Below, piece after piece: positions 42,905-48,948 of a DNA stretch of 64,000 bases. Under the pieces are notes generated by a model that was not told the origin of the DNA, did not search any database, and saw only the letters and a program-made list of their open reading frames with translations. This stretch comes from Propionibacteriaceae bacterium (GTDB lineage: Bacteria > Actinomycetota > Actinomycetes > Propionibacteriales > Propionibacteriaceae), in the NCBI GenBank assembly GCA_031265875.1, contig JAISCA010000036.1, forward strand, positions 1-64,000, in the 5' to 3' direction. The translations under genes were made by a program, and so were the position numbers. The stretch's first letter is position 1, and each line of letters starts with the position of its first letter.

Positions 42905-43287
42905 GACCCGGCCAGCCCCCTGACCCGCCCCAGAACCGTCTCCTGGGTCTGCGCCAGCCACACCGTCGCCCACGGCACCCACGGCGTCAACCCGCCCACC
43001 GACGTCAACTCCACCACCAACCCGTGGCCTGTCCCGAACCTGCCATACAGCTCGACCCGCGTCAGCTCCCGCGACTCGGTCAGCTCCGCCTCCACCAACC
43101 CCCGGTCCGGCAGCGCCGCCTGCGACCCCGCCATCCAACGATCCGACCCCTCCAGTAGACGGGCCGCCGTCAACCGCGCCCGCCGCGCCGACTCCCTCAC
43201 CAACCCCTCCGGAGCCGTCGAGCCCCGGAAGGACCTCGGCGCCAACACCACCCACGCCGCCCTGGCCTCCACCTCGAACTCGCCCAC
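42838..43287 (-). CDS. unrecognised protein overlapping the DarB-like start
   Basis: 149 residues from GTG 43287, which has a perfect AAGGAGG site six bases upstream. It begins VGEFEVEARAAWVVLAPRSF and contains ELTRVELYGRFGTGHGLVVE and a Trp-rich stretch (GLTPWVPWATVWLAQTQE). The amino-acid composition is far more protein-like than the glycine-rich reading of the DarB-like frame over the same DNA. It ends SLPIIPAE. It overlaps the proposed DarB-like start by 67 bases, so the two are probably translationally coupled. Family unknown. Confidence 0.65.
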   Translation of the reverse strand: MGEFEVEARAAWVVLAPRSFRGSTAPEGLVRESARRARLTAARLLEGSDRWMAGSQAALPDRGLVEAELTESRELTRVELYGRFGTGHGLVVELTSVGGLTPWVPWATVWLAQTQETVLGRVRGLAGSWATAEGQGLLEAMSLPIIPAE

Positions 43288-43408
43288 CGACGTCCTCCTT
43301 CCGCTCCAACGGCGGCGCAGTCGACCACCACTCCTCAAGGGAGGGCTGAAACGGACTCACACGCCTTGCCACACCGACTCTCCTCACTTGGTCGCGTGCG
43401 CCCAAAAC

Positions 43409-43429
43409 TACGAACCGACCCCGACAAAC
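43409..43429 (-). promoter_or_regulatory. recurring promoter-like motif, copy 2
   Basis: The minus strand reads GTTTGTCGGGGTCGGTTCGT, then AGTTTTGGGCGCACGCGACC. It shares GTCGG-x5-GGTYCGTA and TTTGGGCGCACGCGAC with copy 1. It lies about 120 bases upstream of the start of the 149-residue gene and the DarB-like gene. Confidence 0.6.
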
Positions 43430-43474
43430 CAGCCTGACGCGAGGAAGACGAATCAAAGACCCTTAGGGCAAAGC

Positions 43475-43507
43475 AAGGGGAGGGGCGCATCACGCGCCCC
43501 TCCCCTT
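43475..43507. terminator. 14-bp perfect G-rich hairpin
   Basis: AAGGGGAGGGGCGC (43475-43488) and GCGCCCCTCCCCTT (43494-43507) with a five-base loop. It lies just after the small membrane-protein gene (minus strand). The stem is related to the hairpin at 44036-44086. Confidence 0.7.
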
Positions 43508-43514
43508 GGTCGGC

Positions 43515-43766
43515 TCATGCTGAACTAGCGGACCCGTGATGCGACTGAGAAGGCCTTTCGTCGGCGCGCTTAGTTTTCCGTCTCATCACTTCGGCGCTTC
43601 CTATGAGCGCCAACACGTAACAGAAGGTCAAGATGGCGGCCGGGAGACCGCTGACAAGGAACTTGGTGATCACGACCACCAAAGCGCATGACACAGCCAA
43701 AGCGGCGAAGTACCATTTAAGCGTCATCACGCTTCTGAGCTTCATAATGCTTCTCGGCTTCATCAT
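43515..43766 (-). CDS. small two-helix membrane protein
   Basis: 83 residues from ATG 43766. Two hydrophobic segments (WYFAALAVSCALVVVITKFL and GLPAAILTFCYVLALIGSAE) are followed by a basic, Ser/His-rich tail. The start overlaps the stop of the upstream small gene (ATGA). The first codons carry an 18-base tandem repeat (ATGAAGCxxAGAAGCxTx, twice), giving several possible in-frame ATG starts. Function unknown; small membrane proteins of this kind in conjugative elements are often entry-exclusion or mating-pore accessories (inference). Confidence 0.65.
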   Translation of the reverse strand: MMKPRSIMKLRSVMTLKWYFAALAVSCALVVVITKFLVSGLPAAILTFCYVLALIGSAEVMRRKTKRADERPSQSHHGSASSA

Positions 43767-43957
43767 GCTTCCACGATAGACGAACCCTCTGACACACGTC
43801 CGCCCTGCCAGACCATGCTGGCGCAAGTCGCCGGGAGGGGAGTCAACACCCCCGAATGGCCCTGGCGCGGGCAGTGGAGAGATAGCCCGGACACCCGCGC
43901 CAACTCGGCCCACGACAACCCGGCCCGACGCTTTGCCGCCAGATCCTCGCAGGTCAT
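43763..43957 (-). CDS. small HTH-like protein
   Basis: 64 residues from ATG 43957 (GAGGG site); GTG 44002 with AAGGAGG only two bases before it is an alternative. DLAAKRRAGLSWAELARVSG reads like a short helix-turn-helix. The remainder is not recognisable. The four-base overlap with the small membrane-protein gene and the terminators on both sides (44036-44086 and 43475-43507) mark these two genes as a separate transcription unit. Confidence 0.5.
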   Translation of the reverse strand: MTCEDLAAKRRAGLSWAELARVSGLSLHCPRQGHSGVLTPLPATCASMVWQGGRVSEGSSIVEA

Positions 43958-44035
43958 ATCCCTACCCTCGGCAGCGTCCAAGACGACGAAACGTTGCCGC
44001 ACGTCCTCCTTCGACCCGGATCAAATCGGAGGCCT

Positions 44036-44086
44036 GAGAGCGAAGCAGGGGGAGGGGGAGCCACGCGTCCCCCTCCCCTTAGCTCT
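44036..44086. terminator. G-rich hairpin after the partition-gene operon
   Basis: GAGAGC (44036-44041) plus AGGGGGAGGGGGA pairs with TCCCCCTCCCCT plus GCTCTC (ending 44086). It starts within one base of the stop codon of the last gene in the ParB-ParA operon and resembles the hairpin at 43475-43507. Confidence 0.65.
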
Positions 44087-44604
44087 CACGCTTCAGATTC
44101 AGATGGGAAAGTCAACGCCGCCAGCGCTGCCCGCGTCTCGGGACCGTCGACCAAGTCCAAGGCCCGGCCACGGGCGGCCAACCACCACGCGCCATCGCCC
44201 TCGGCCTCCTCGACCAACCGCCGCGCCGTCACGTCGTCGACGCCGGCCGAGACCAGGTCACGGCGCAGGAGCTCCGCCAAGCCCAGGTGCCGCAGGACGT
44301 CGTCCCGCGTCAAAGCGTCGTCTGGGTCGTCATCCTCGGCCTCCGGCGCCGGCGGCCTGAGCCACTCCCGCTCGATGGCCTCCCGCGCCCTCGCCTTCGC
44401 CGACTCGACCCGGCCCACGGCGACGAAGTAACCTTCGCCGCCCTCGGCATCTTGGGCCAGGAGCGCGGCGACGAGGTCGGCCTCGTGCACGGCTGCCTCT
44501 TCGCCCAGCGCGGTGAAGAACGCATCCGGGTCCTCCAACCGGCCGTGCTGCTCCGGAGCGAGTTCCCGCCACAGACTCTCCGCTCTTCTTCCCAACTCGT
44601 TCAC
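44086..44604 (-). CDS. unrecognised helical acidic protein, end of par operon
   Basis: 172 residues from GTG 44604, inside the stop codon of the upstream gene (GTGA). It begins VNELGRRAESLWRELAPEQH, is rich in Ala, Glu, Arg and Leu, contains the acidic stretch EAEDDDPDDALTRDDVLRHL, and looks almost entirely helical. No family is recognised. The tight coupling to parB, parA and the RHH-like gene suggests a role in maintenance or partition. Confidence 0.65.
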   Translation of the reverse strand: MNELGRRAESLWRELAPEQHGRLEDPDAFFTALGEEAAVHEADLVAALLAQDAEGGEGYFVAVGRVESAKARAREAIEREWLRPPAPEAEDDDPDDALTRDDVLRHLGLAELLRRDLVSAGVDDVTARRLVEEAEGDGAWWLAARGRALDLVDGPETRAALAALTFPSESEA

Positions 44605-45002
44605 GTCAGTTCCTCGTTTTCCGCTCCGTGTCCGGAGTTCAGTCCAATCCAATCCGCCATCGCCATCTCCACCGACTCGTCCAGCGCCCATCGACGGCCC
44701 CCACCGGAGCCGAGGCCGGCCACTGTCGCGCGCAGCCGCTCGACGGCGCCCCCGGCCATGACGACGTCCAACTGCGCGCGTTCGCCCCGGTCTACAGGGC
44801 CTCCAAGCCTGCGGCCCCGGCGCAGGGAACTGGCCCGCGCTGGCCAAGGCAGGCCGTCGTTGTGTTCCAGCTCCATCGTCGAGCACCACGTGCCGGCCGC
44901 CTCCGTCAACGCGCCCACGAGGGTTCCGCCCCGAGCCAGCACTGCTGCCCGGAACTGTTCCAAGAGTCCCCGGTCAACTCTCACGACAAACCTCTTCCCC
45001 AC
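44601..45002 (-). CDS. small DNA-binding-like protein of the par operon
   Basis: 133 residues. KRFVVRVDRGLLEQFRAAVL followed by GGTLVGALTEAAGTW resembles a ribbon-helix-helix domain; the C-terminal half (ERLRATVAGLGSGGGRRWAL) is not recognised. It starts 29 bases inside the end of parA and overlaps the next gene by four bases. An accessory partition or copy-control protein is plausible. Confidence 0.6.
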   Translation of the reverse strand: MGKRFVVRVDRGLLEQFRAAVLARGGTLVGALTEAAGTWCSTMELEHNDGLPWPARASSLRRGRRLGGPVDRGERAQLDVVMAGGAVERLRATVAGLGSGGGRRWALDESVEMAMADWIGLNSGHGAENEELT

Positions 45003-45774
45003 TCGGCAGGACCCCCCTCCGGCGCAGATCGTCCAGCACCAGCCGATAGTCGGCGGTGACCGCTTCCTGCGGAAAAGCTACTGGCAAGGGAAGCCGGTTC
45101 GCGAACGCCTCAGGTACTTTGACCGACTGGCGGACCTGCGGCGTCAACAGTCCGCTCCACGCTTGACCCTCGGCGTCGAGCAGGGCCATCGCCGCCACAT
45201 AGAGACCGCCCCTGTTTCTGGCCGGCACTGCGCACGGGATCACGGCGGCGCACTCCATCTCTCCGTAGGCCTCGGCGACCTCCTTGACCAACGACATGAA
45301 CTCAGCGATCCCGTCTATCTCCTTGCTGGTCGGGAAAGCCACCGTGACCGCGACGTCCGCCGCCACCAACGCCGCGACCGTCACCACGCTCATCGAACCT
45401 GGGCAGTCGATCAAGACGATGTCGGCGTCGACGTCGATCAACGCCAACCGCAGCCGCTGCTCGGCCGCGCGCTGGCCGGTCAGCTGTTGCACATGCCCGT
45501 CCAGGCCCCTGCTGGCCGGGACGAGCCGGACGCCCGGAACGACGGTCTCGACCAACGCCTCCGTTAGCGTGGCCCGCCGCAGCAGGACGTCGCCCACCGT
45601 CACACGGCACTCGCTCGGCTCCACGCCCAACCCCACTGTCGCCGAGGCTTGCGCGTCGGCGTCGAGCACCACTACCTTCCGGCCGGCCAGTCCGAGCAGA
45701 GCGGCCAACGCCACGACGGACGTGCTCTTCCCAGCCGACCCAGCGGCGTTCCCCACCGCCACAGTCCAAGTCAT
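44974..45774 (-). CDS. parA: ParA-family partition ATPase
   Basis: 266 residues from ATG 45774, overlapping the parB stop (ATGA). The P-loop is VGNAAGSAGKSTSVVALAAL (Lys16-Ser17). DADAQASATVGLGVE, VLIDCPGSMSVVTVAALVAA and VTVAFPTSKEIDGIAEF are the ParA motifs A' and B and the switch region. The signature lysine of the deviant Walker A box (KGGxGK) is Ala11 here. The C-terminal NRLPLPVAFPQEAVTADYR fits ParA/Soj proteins. With ParB it should keep the extrachromosomal form inherited. Confidence 0.87.
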   Translation of the reverse strand: MTWTVAVGNAAGSAGKSTSVVALAALLGLAGRKVVVLDADAQASATVGLGVEPSECRVTVGDVLLRRATLTEALVETVVPGVRLVPASRGLDGHVQQLTGQRAAEQRLRLALIDVDADIVLIDCPGSMSVVTVAALVAADVAVTVAFPTSKEIDGIAEFMSLVKEVAEAYGEMECAAVIPCAVPARNRGGLYVAAMALLDAEGQAWSGLLTPQVRQSVKVPEAFANRLPLPVAFPQEAVTADYRLVLDDLRRRGVLPSGEEVCRES

Positions 45775-47162
45775 TCCCCGACCCCCAATCCGTGACGACG
45801 CCGTTCCCACTCGGTCGGCGTATGACCGACTTCCCGCAACAGCCCGTAATAGAGAGGCACCGACGGATCGTCGTCCTCTTCGTCTACCGACCTCACCCTC
45901 AGCTCTAGAGCGCACACCAACAGCGACCAGGCCGTCTGCGCCAGATCCGCCTCCGGCGGATCGGTCAACGACCAATCCCCGTCCGACCTCGGCCACAGTT
46001 GGTTGAGGGATGGCGTGCCGAACTCGTCTCTGAGCTTCCGTGTCATCTTCCTCGACCCCCAACGCAGGTCCCACTGCCACACGGCGCTCAAAGTCAAGAC
46101 CTCCGTGTACACCTTCGCCGACGGCTTCCAAGCGGCCAGCGCGCCGACGAACGGCCAGCGCGCCTTCCGTGCGACGTCGGACTCCCTCCGCTCGACCGAA
46201 TCGGCGCCCGAAGACTTCGGCTTAACCACAGTCGAGTAGTAATCAATCCCGCCGCGCCGGTCCGGCGCGGCGACGAGCGTACCGTCCTTCTTTCCCGCTT
46301 TGATCGCGGCCGGGTCGCTCACGCGACGATTCCAAGTGTCGGAGACCTTCAGCGCCCTCTCCAGATCGTCTGCGGTCTCGACGAACGGAATGCCCACCCG
46401 GTCCGCCAACGCCCTCGACCTCGCCAACTCAGCCCGCAACCGGAACTCCGATCTGGCACGCGACACCGACTCGTGCCATCGACCCCGAGCCGGCCCCTTC
46501 GGATCACCGAAGAGCACGACCGCCTCCCGAAGGACATCGTGGTCATCGTCGACCGTGTCGTACGCCAATGACGGCGCCAACGACCCCGACTGGATCAGCC
46601 CTAAGACCTCACCCGGCAACCTCAACAAAGCCAGCCGCCTAGCGATATGACCCTGGGAGCGGCCCATCTCGGCGGCGATCTTGGCCTGCGTCATGCCTTG
46701 AGCGATCAACCGCTCGTACACGCGCGCGTCCTCGACCGCCGTCAACTGGAGCCGAGGCGAATTCTCATGCGCCAAAACCTCGGTGTCCCGGCCCGCCAAA
46801 TCGTCACGGACGACCGCCGGCACCGACGCCACCCCGGCGGCCCGCGCCGCCGCCAACCGCCTGTTCCCAGCCAGCGCCACCCACCTGGCCCCCGCCGAAA
46901 CCGGTTCACCCGGCCAAGACTCGCCCCAGGCCGCCGCTGAGCAAACTACGAGGGGCTCCAAAACGCCCACCGCCTTAATCGACGCCACCAACTCGTCGAA
47001 CGCCTCACCCACCTCGACCCGCTCCACCGGATTATGCGGATTGAACACCAGCCCTTCGACCGGCGCATCCAAAAGCGAGCCCGAGTCCGAACCGCCGGGC
47101 TCCCGCAGAACGGACACCAGCCCGGTCGAACTCGCCCTCCGCGCGGTCAACGCAGTAGCCAT
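45771..47162 (-). CDS. parB: ParB-like partition protein
   Basis: 463 residues from ATG 47162, which has TTGGAGG five bases upstream; further upstream ATGs lack a site. The N-terminal ParB/Srx domain contains FNPHNPVERVEVGEAFDELV, SIKAVGVLEPLVV and RWVALAGNRRLAAARAAG. The HTH follows in VYERLIAQGMTQAKIAAEMG then RSQGHIARRLALLRLP. The usual ENLQR box is ENSPR. The C-terminal 200 residues are unique. An AT-rich segment and the recurring promoter motif lie upstream. Confidence 0.87.
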   Translation of the reverse strand: MATALTARRASSTGLVSVLREPGGSDSGSLLDAPVEGLVFNPHNPVERVEVGEAFDELVASIKAVGVLEPLVVCSAAAWGESWPGEPVSAGARWVALAGNRRLAAARAAGVASVPAVVRDDLAGRDTEVLAHENSPRLQLTAVEDARVYERLIAQGMTQAKIAAEMGRSQGHIARRLALLRLPGEVLGLIQSGSLAPSLAYDTVDDDHDVLREAVVLFGDPKGPARGRWHESVSRARSEFRLRAELARSRALADRVGIPFVETADDLERALKVSDTWNRRVSDPAAIKAGKKDGTLVAAPDRRGGIDYYSTVVKPKSSGADSVERRESDVARKARWPFVGALAAWKPSAKVYTEVLTLSAVWQWDLRWGSRKMTRKLRDEFGTPSLNQLWPRSDGDWSLTDPPEADLAQTAWSLLVCALELRVRSVDEEDDDPSVPLYYGLLREVGHTPTEWERRRHGLGVGE

Positions 47163-47225
47163 CTGAACCTCCAACGGAACCATATACCCTATATTACCCA
47201 ATATTACACATCTTTTATAAAGATC
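47163..47225 (-). promoter_or_regulatory. AT-rich segment upstream of parB
   Basis: An AT-rich island in GC-rich surroundings (ATATACCCTATATTACCCAA, then TATTACACATCTTTTATAAA). It includes the near-palindrome TAATATTGGGTAATAT on the minus strand. It probably holds the par promoter or operator, and could be a centromere or replication site. Confidence 0.45.
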
Positions 47226-47252
47226 GCGACCCACCCACCCATGTCGCGCACT

Positions 47253-47274
47253 GTACGGAGCGGGTCCGACAAAA
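47253..47274 (-). promoter_or_regulatory. recurring promoter-like motif, copy 3
   Basis: The minus strand reads TTTTGTCGGACCCGCTCCGT, then ACAGTGCGCGACAT. It has GTCGG, then CGTA at the same spacing as the other copies, and GCGCGAC downstream. It lies 91 bases upstream of the parB start. Confidence 0.55.
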
Positions 47275-47294
47275 CCCGGCCCGGCCACCGCCAG

Positions 47295-48098
47295 TCAATT
47301 GACGAGCCGGAGCCAGACCTGGCGATGGCATGGCCAACCCACTGGGCACCAGCACCCCAACGGCCGGCCAGCCAACTCCTCACGGGCCTCACGGACGAGG
47401 TCCGGTCGGGCGACGACCCATTCGGCGAACCGCTCGACCGCCGACCGGTTATCCTCGGGCGTCCTGCCCTCGGGTCGGAACGGGTTCGCCCACTTTGTCG
47501 GAGCCACGACGCTGCGCCCGCCCGGCGGCACCTCGAATCCCTTGGTCCGTCGAAGTTGGAACTCGAACTCACCGAGGCTGAACCGCAACTGGTCGGAGTC
47601 GGTGACTTCGAGGCCAGGCAAGGTCGGGCTCGACCGGTCGGCCTCGGGCACGCCGGCGTCGATCACAGCTTGGACGTCCGCTCCGGCACGGACGGCGTCC
47701 CGGATGGCCGAAGCTCGGGAGAGCCGGTCTCGCGAGTCACGGAACGGGGAGCCCAGGTCATGGCGCCGAAGCGCCCACTGCTCCTGGTTGAAACTCCGCG
47801 TACCGGCGACGAGATGGACCGGCCGCTGACACAGAGCCTCATCACACCAGTGCATGACCACTTCCGCCGCCACGACCGCGTCGGCGCCATGAGCCAACGC
47901 GAACGCGAAACGATGGGCGGCGACCACCAGATCGCGCCCATCCCGGTCACAGCCGACCCAGAACCGCCCATGCCCCGACCGCATCATCGCGCCAGCCCAC
48001 CAGTCATGGTCCAAGCCGATCCGGACCAGCCCCAAGAAGCGTCGGACGACACGAGGATCGTCCAACGCCGCCCGCCACTGCTCCGAAGTCAAAGCCAT
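47295..48098 (-). CDS. HNH-nuclease-like / DUF4326 fusion protein
   Basis: 267 residues from ATG 48098. The N-terminal half has HRFAFALAHGADAVVAAEVV, MHWCDEALCQRP and VHLVAGTRSFN, an HNH layout with paired Cys and the His of the last motif. The C-terminal 75 residues (RSVVAPTKWANPFRPEGRTP ... LAGRPLGCWCPVGWPCHRQV) form a DUF4326 domain with its conserved NPF and CWC...CH motifs. Both parts are small Cys/His modules; DUF4326 has no established function. The gene ends just before the parB promoter region, and its predecessor stops four bases upstream. Confidence 0.75.
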   Translation of the reverse strand: MALTSEQWRAALDDPRVVRRFLGLVRIGLDHDWWAGAMMRSGHGRFWVGCDRDGRDLVVAAHRFAFALAHGADAVVAAEVVMHWCDEALCQRPVHLVAGTRSFNQEQWALRRHDLGSPFRDSRDRLSRASAIRDAVRAGADVQAVIDAGVPEADRSSPTLPGLEVTDSDQLRFSLGEFEFQLRRTKGFEVPPGGRSVVAPTKWANPFRPEGRTPEDNRSAVERFAEWVVARPDLVREAREELAGRPLGCWCPVGWPCHRQVWLRLVN

Positions 48099-48102
48099 CG
48101 TC

Positions 48103-48354
48103 CTACGCCCCTCGGTCCGGCGGGCGGACATAGAACGGCTCGCCGCAATCCACCACTTCCAACCAGCCCTCGGCGACGCCTCGACTGGTGGCCGAGTCCA
48201 CGACCGCCCACCGGTCGACCCCCGCGAGGTCTACGCCACCCAACTCGGGCGCGGACCAAACCGCACGGAAGATGGACGCCCGATAGCCCTTCAACTTCTG
48301 AGACCGGATGGCGTCACAGACCCGGTCCACGATCTGCCGAACCGTCAGGTCCAT
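48103..48354 (-). CDS. small unrecognised protein
   Basis: 83 residues from ATG 48354, overlapping the end of the upstream gene by ten bases. It begins MDLTVRQIVDRVCDAIRSQK and ends in PFYVRPPDRGA, suggesting a small winged-helix-like fold. No family is assigned. It lies between a putative HTH protein and the HNH-DUF4326 gene in one operon. Confidence 0.6.
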   Translation of the reverse strand: MDLTVRQIVDRVCDAIRSQKLKGYRASIFRAVWSAPELGGVDLAGVDRWAVVDSATSRGVAEGWLEVVDCGEPFYVRPPDRGA

Positions 48355-48701
48355 GACAGCCCCGCCTCGGGCGGCGGTTCGACCTTCGACGAGGCTCGGG
48401 CCTCGACCGGCGCCTTCAGCAACGCCCGGACCTTGGCCATATCGAGGCCCGTCATACCGGCGATCCCCGACGCGGTAAGACCGAGCTGGGACATCTCCCG
48501 CACGAGCCCGACCAGGCCGGCCTCCAAATCAGTTCGCCTCGCCCGCGCTTCCTCTACCAGCGCCTGGACGCGCTGGTCCTCCTTCTCAATCCCCTCCTGG
48601 ACGGAGGCCACCTCGGCGACGAGGTCATCGAGTCGCTGCACCGTCGAATTCGTGCGCGCTCTCTTCACCAGCGCCCGCTTCCGGGCCGCAGACGTGTCCA
48701 T
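48345..48701 (-). CDS. small coiled-coil HTH protein, first gene of operon divergent from the relaxase
   Basis: 118 residues from ATG 48701 (GAGAGGA site). A charged coiled coil (about residues 20-75) is followed by an HTH-like segment (LGLTASGIAGMTGLDMAKVR) and a Pro-rich tail. It is encoded opposite the MobF relaxase, where relaxosome accessory proteins are commonly found, so it may help load the relaxase at oriT (inference). Confidence 0.6.
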   Translation of the reverse strand: MDTSAARKRALVKRARTNSTVQRLDDLVAEVASVQEGIEKEDQRVQALVEEARARRTDLEAGLVGLVREMSQLGLTASGIAGMTGLDMAKVRALLKAPVEARASSKVEPPPEAGLSWT

Positions 48702-48948
48702 GTGTGCATTCCTCTCAATGAGACCTGTGGCCGCGCCTCGCGGCCACACCTCGCAAGCTACAGACCAGCTCCGACAAACCCCCAGACCCAAAATGGCCAC
48801 CCAGCCCAACACCTAACGCCACCCAGCCAAAACCAGCCCCCACACCCAAAACCAGACTGAAGAAAATTTATACACCTCTTGCATTACGGCCACCTTCCGA
48901 GCATCATGAACCCATGAGCCACCCGACAGCGACCCACTGAACGCACCC
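48702..48948. other. candidate oriT region between divergent transfer genes
   Basis: A 247-base non-coding region in front of the relaxase. From about 48770 to 48870 the plus strand is almost free of G and dominated by C and A, with partial direct repeats (CCACCCAGCCCAACACC and CCACCCAGCCAAAACC). An AT-rich stretch follows (GAAGAAAATTTATACACCTC). Strand asymmetry, repeats and an AT-rich segment beside a MobF gene are typical of transfer origins. The nick site cannot be identified by eye. Confidence 0.5.
48758..48779 (-). promoter_or_regulatory. recurring promoter-like motif, copy 4
   Basis: The minus strand reads GTTTGTCGGAGCTGGTCTGT, then AGCTTGCGAGG. Same TTTGTCGG-x4-GGTCYGTA layout as the other three copies. 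It lies 57 bases upstream of the ATG of the 118-residue gene. Confidence 0.55.

Noticed and set aside
42905..43456. Extension of the DarB-like protein by 184 residues to 43456
   Set aside because: The extra part is Gly/Val-rich and overlaps a better gene (42838-43287) with a perfect ribosome-binding site. The start was placed at GTG 42904.
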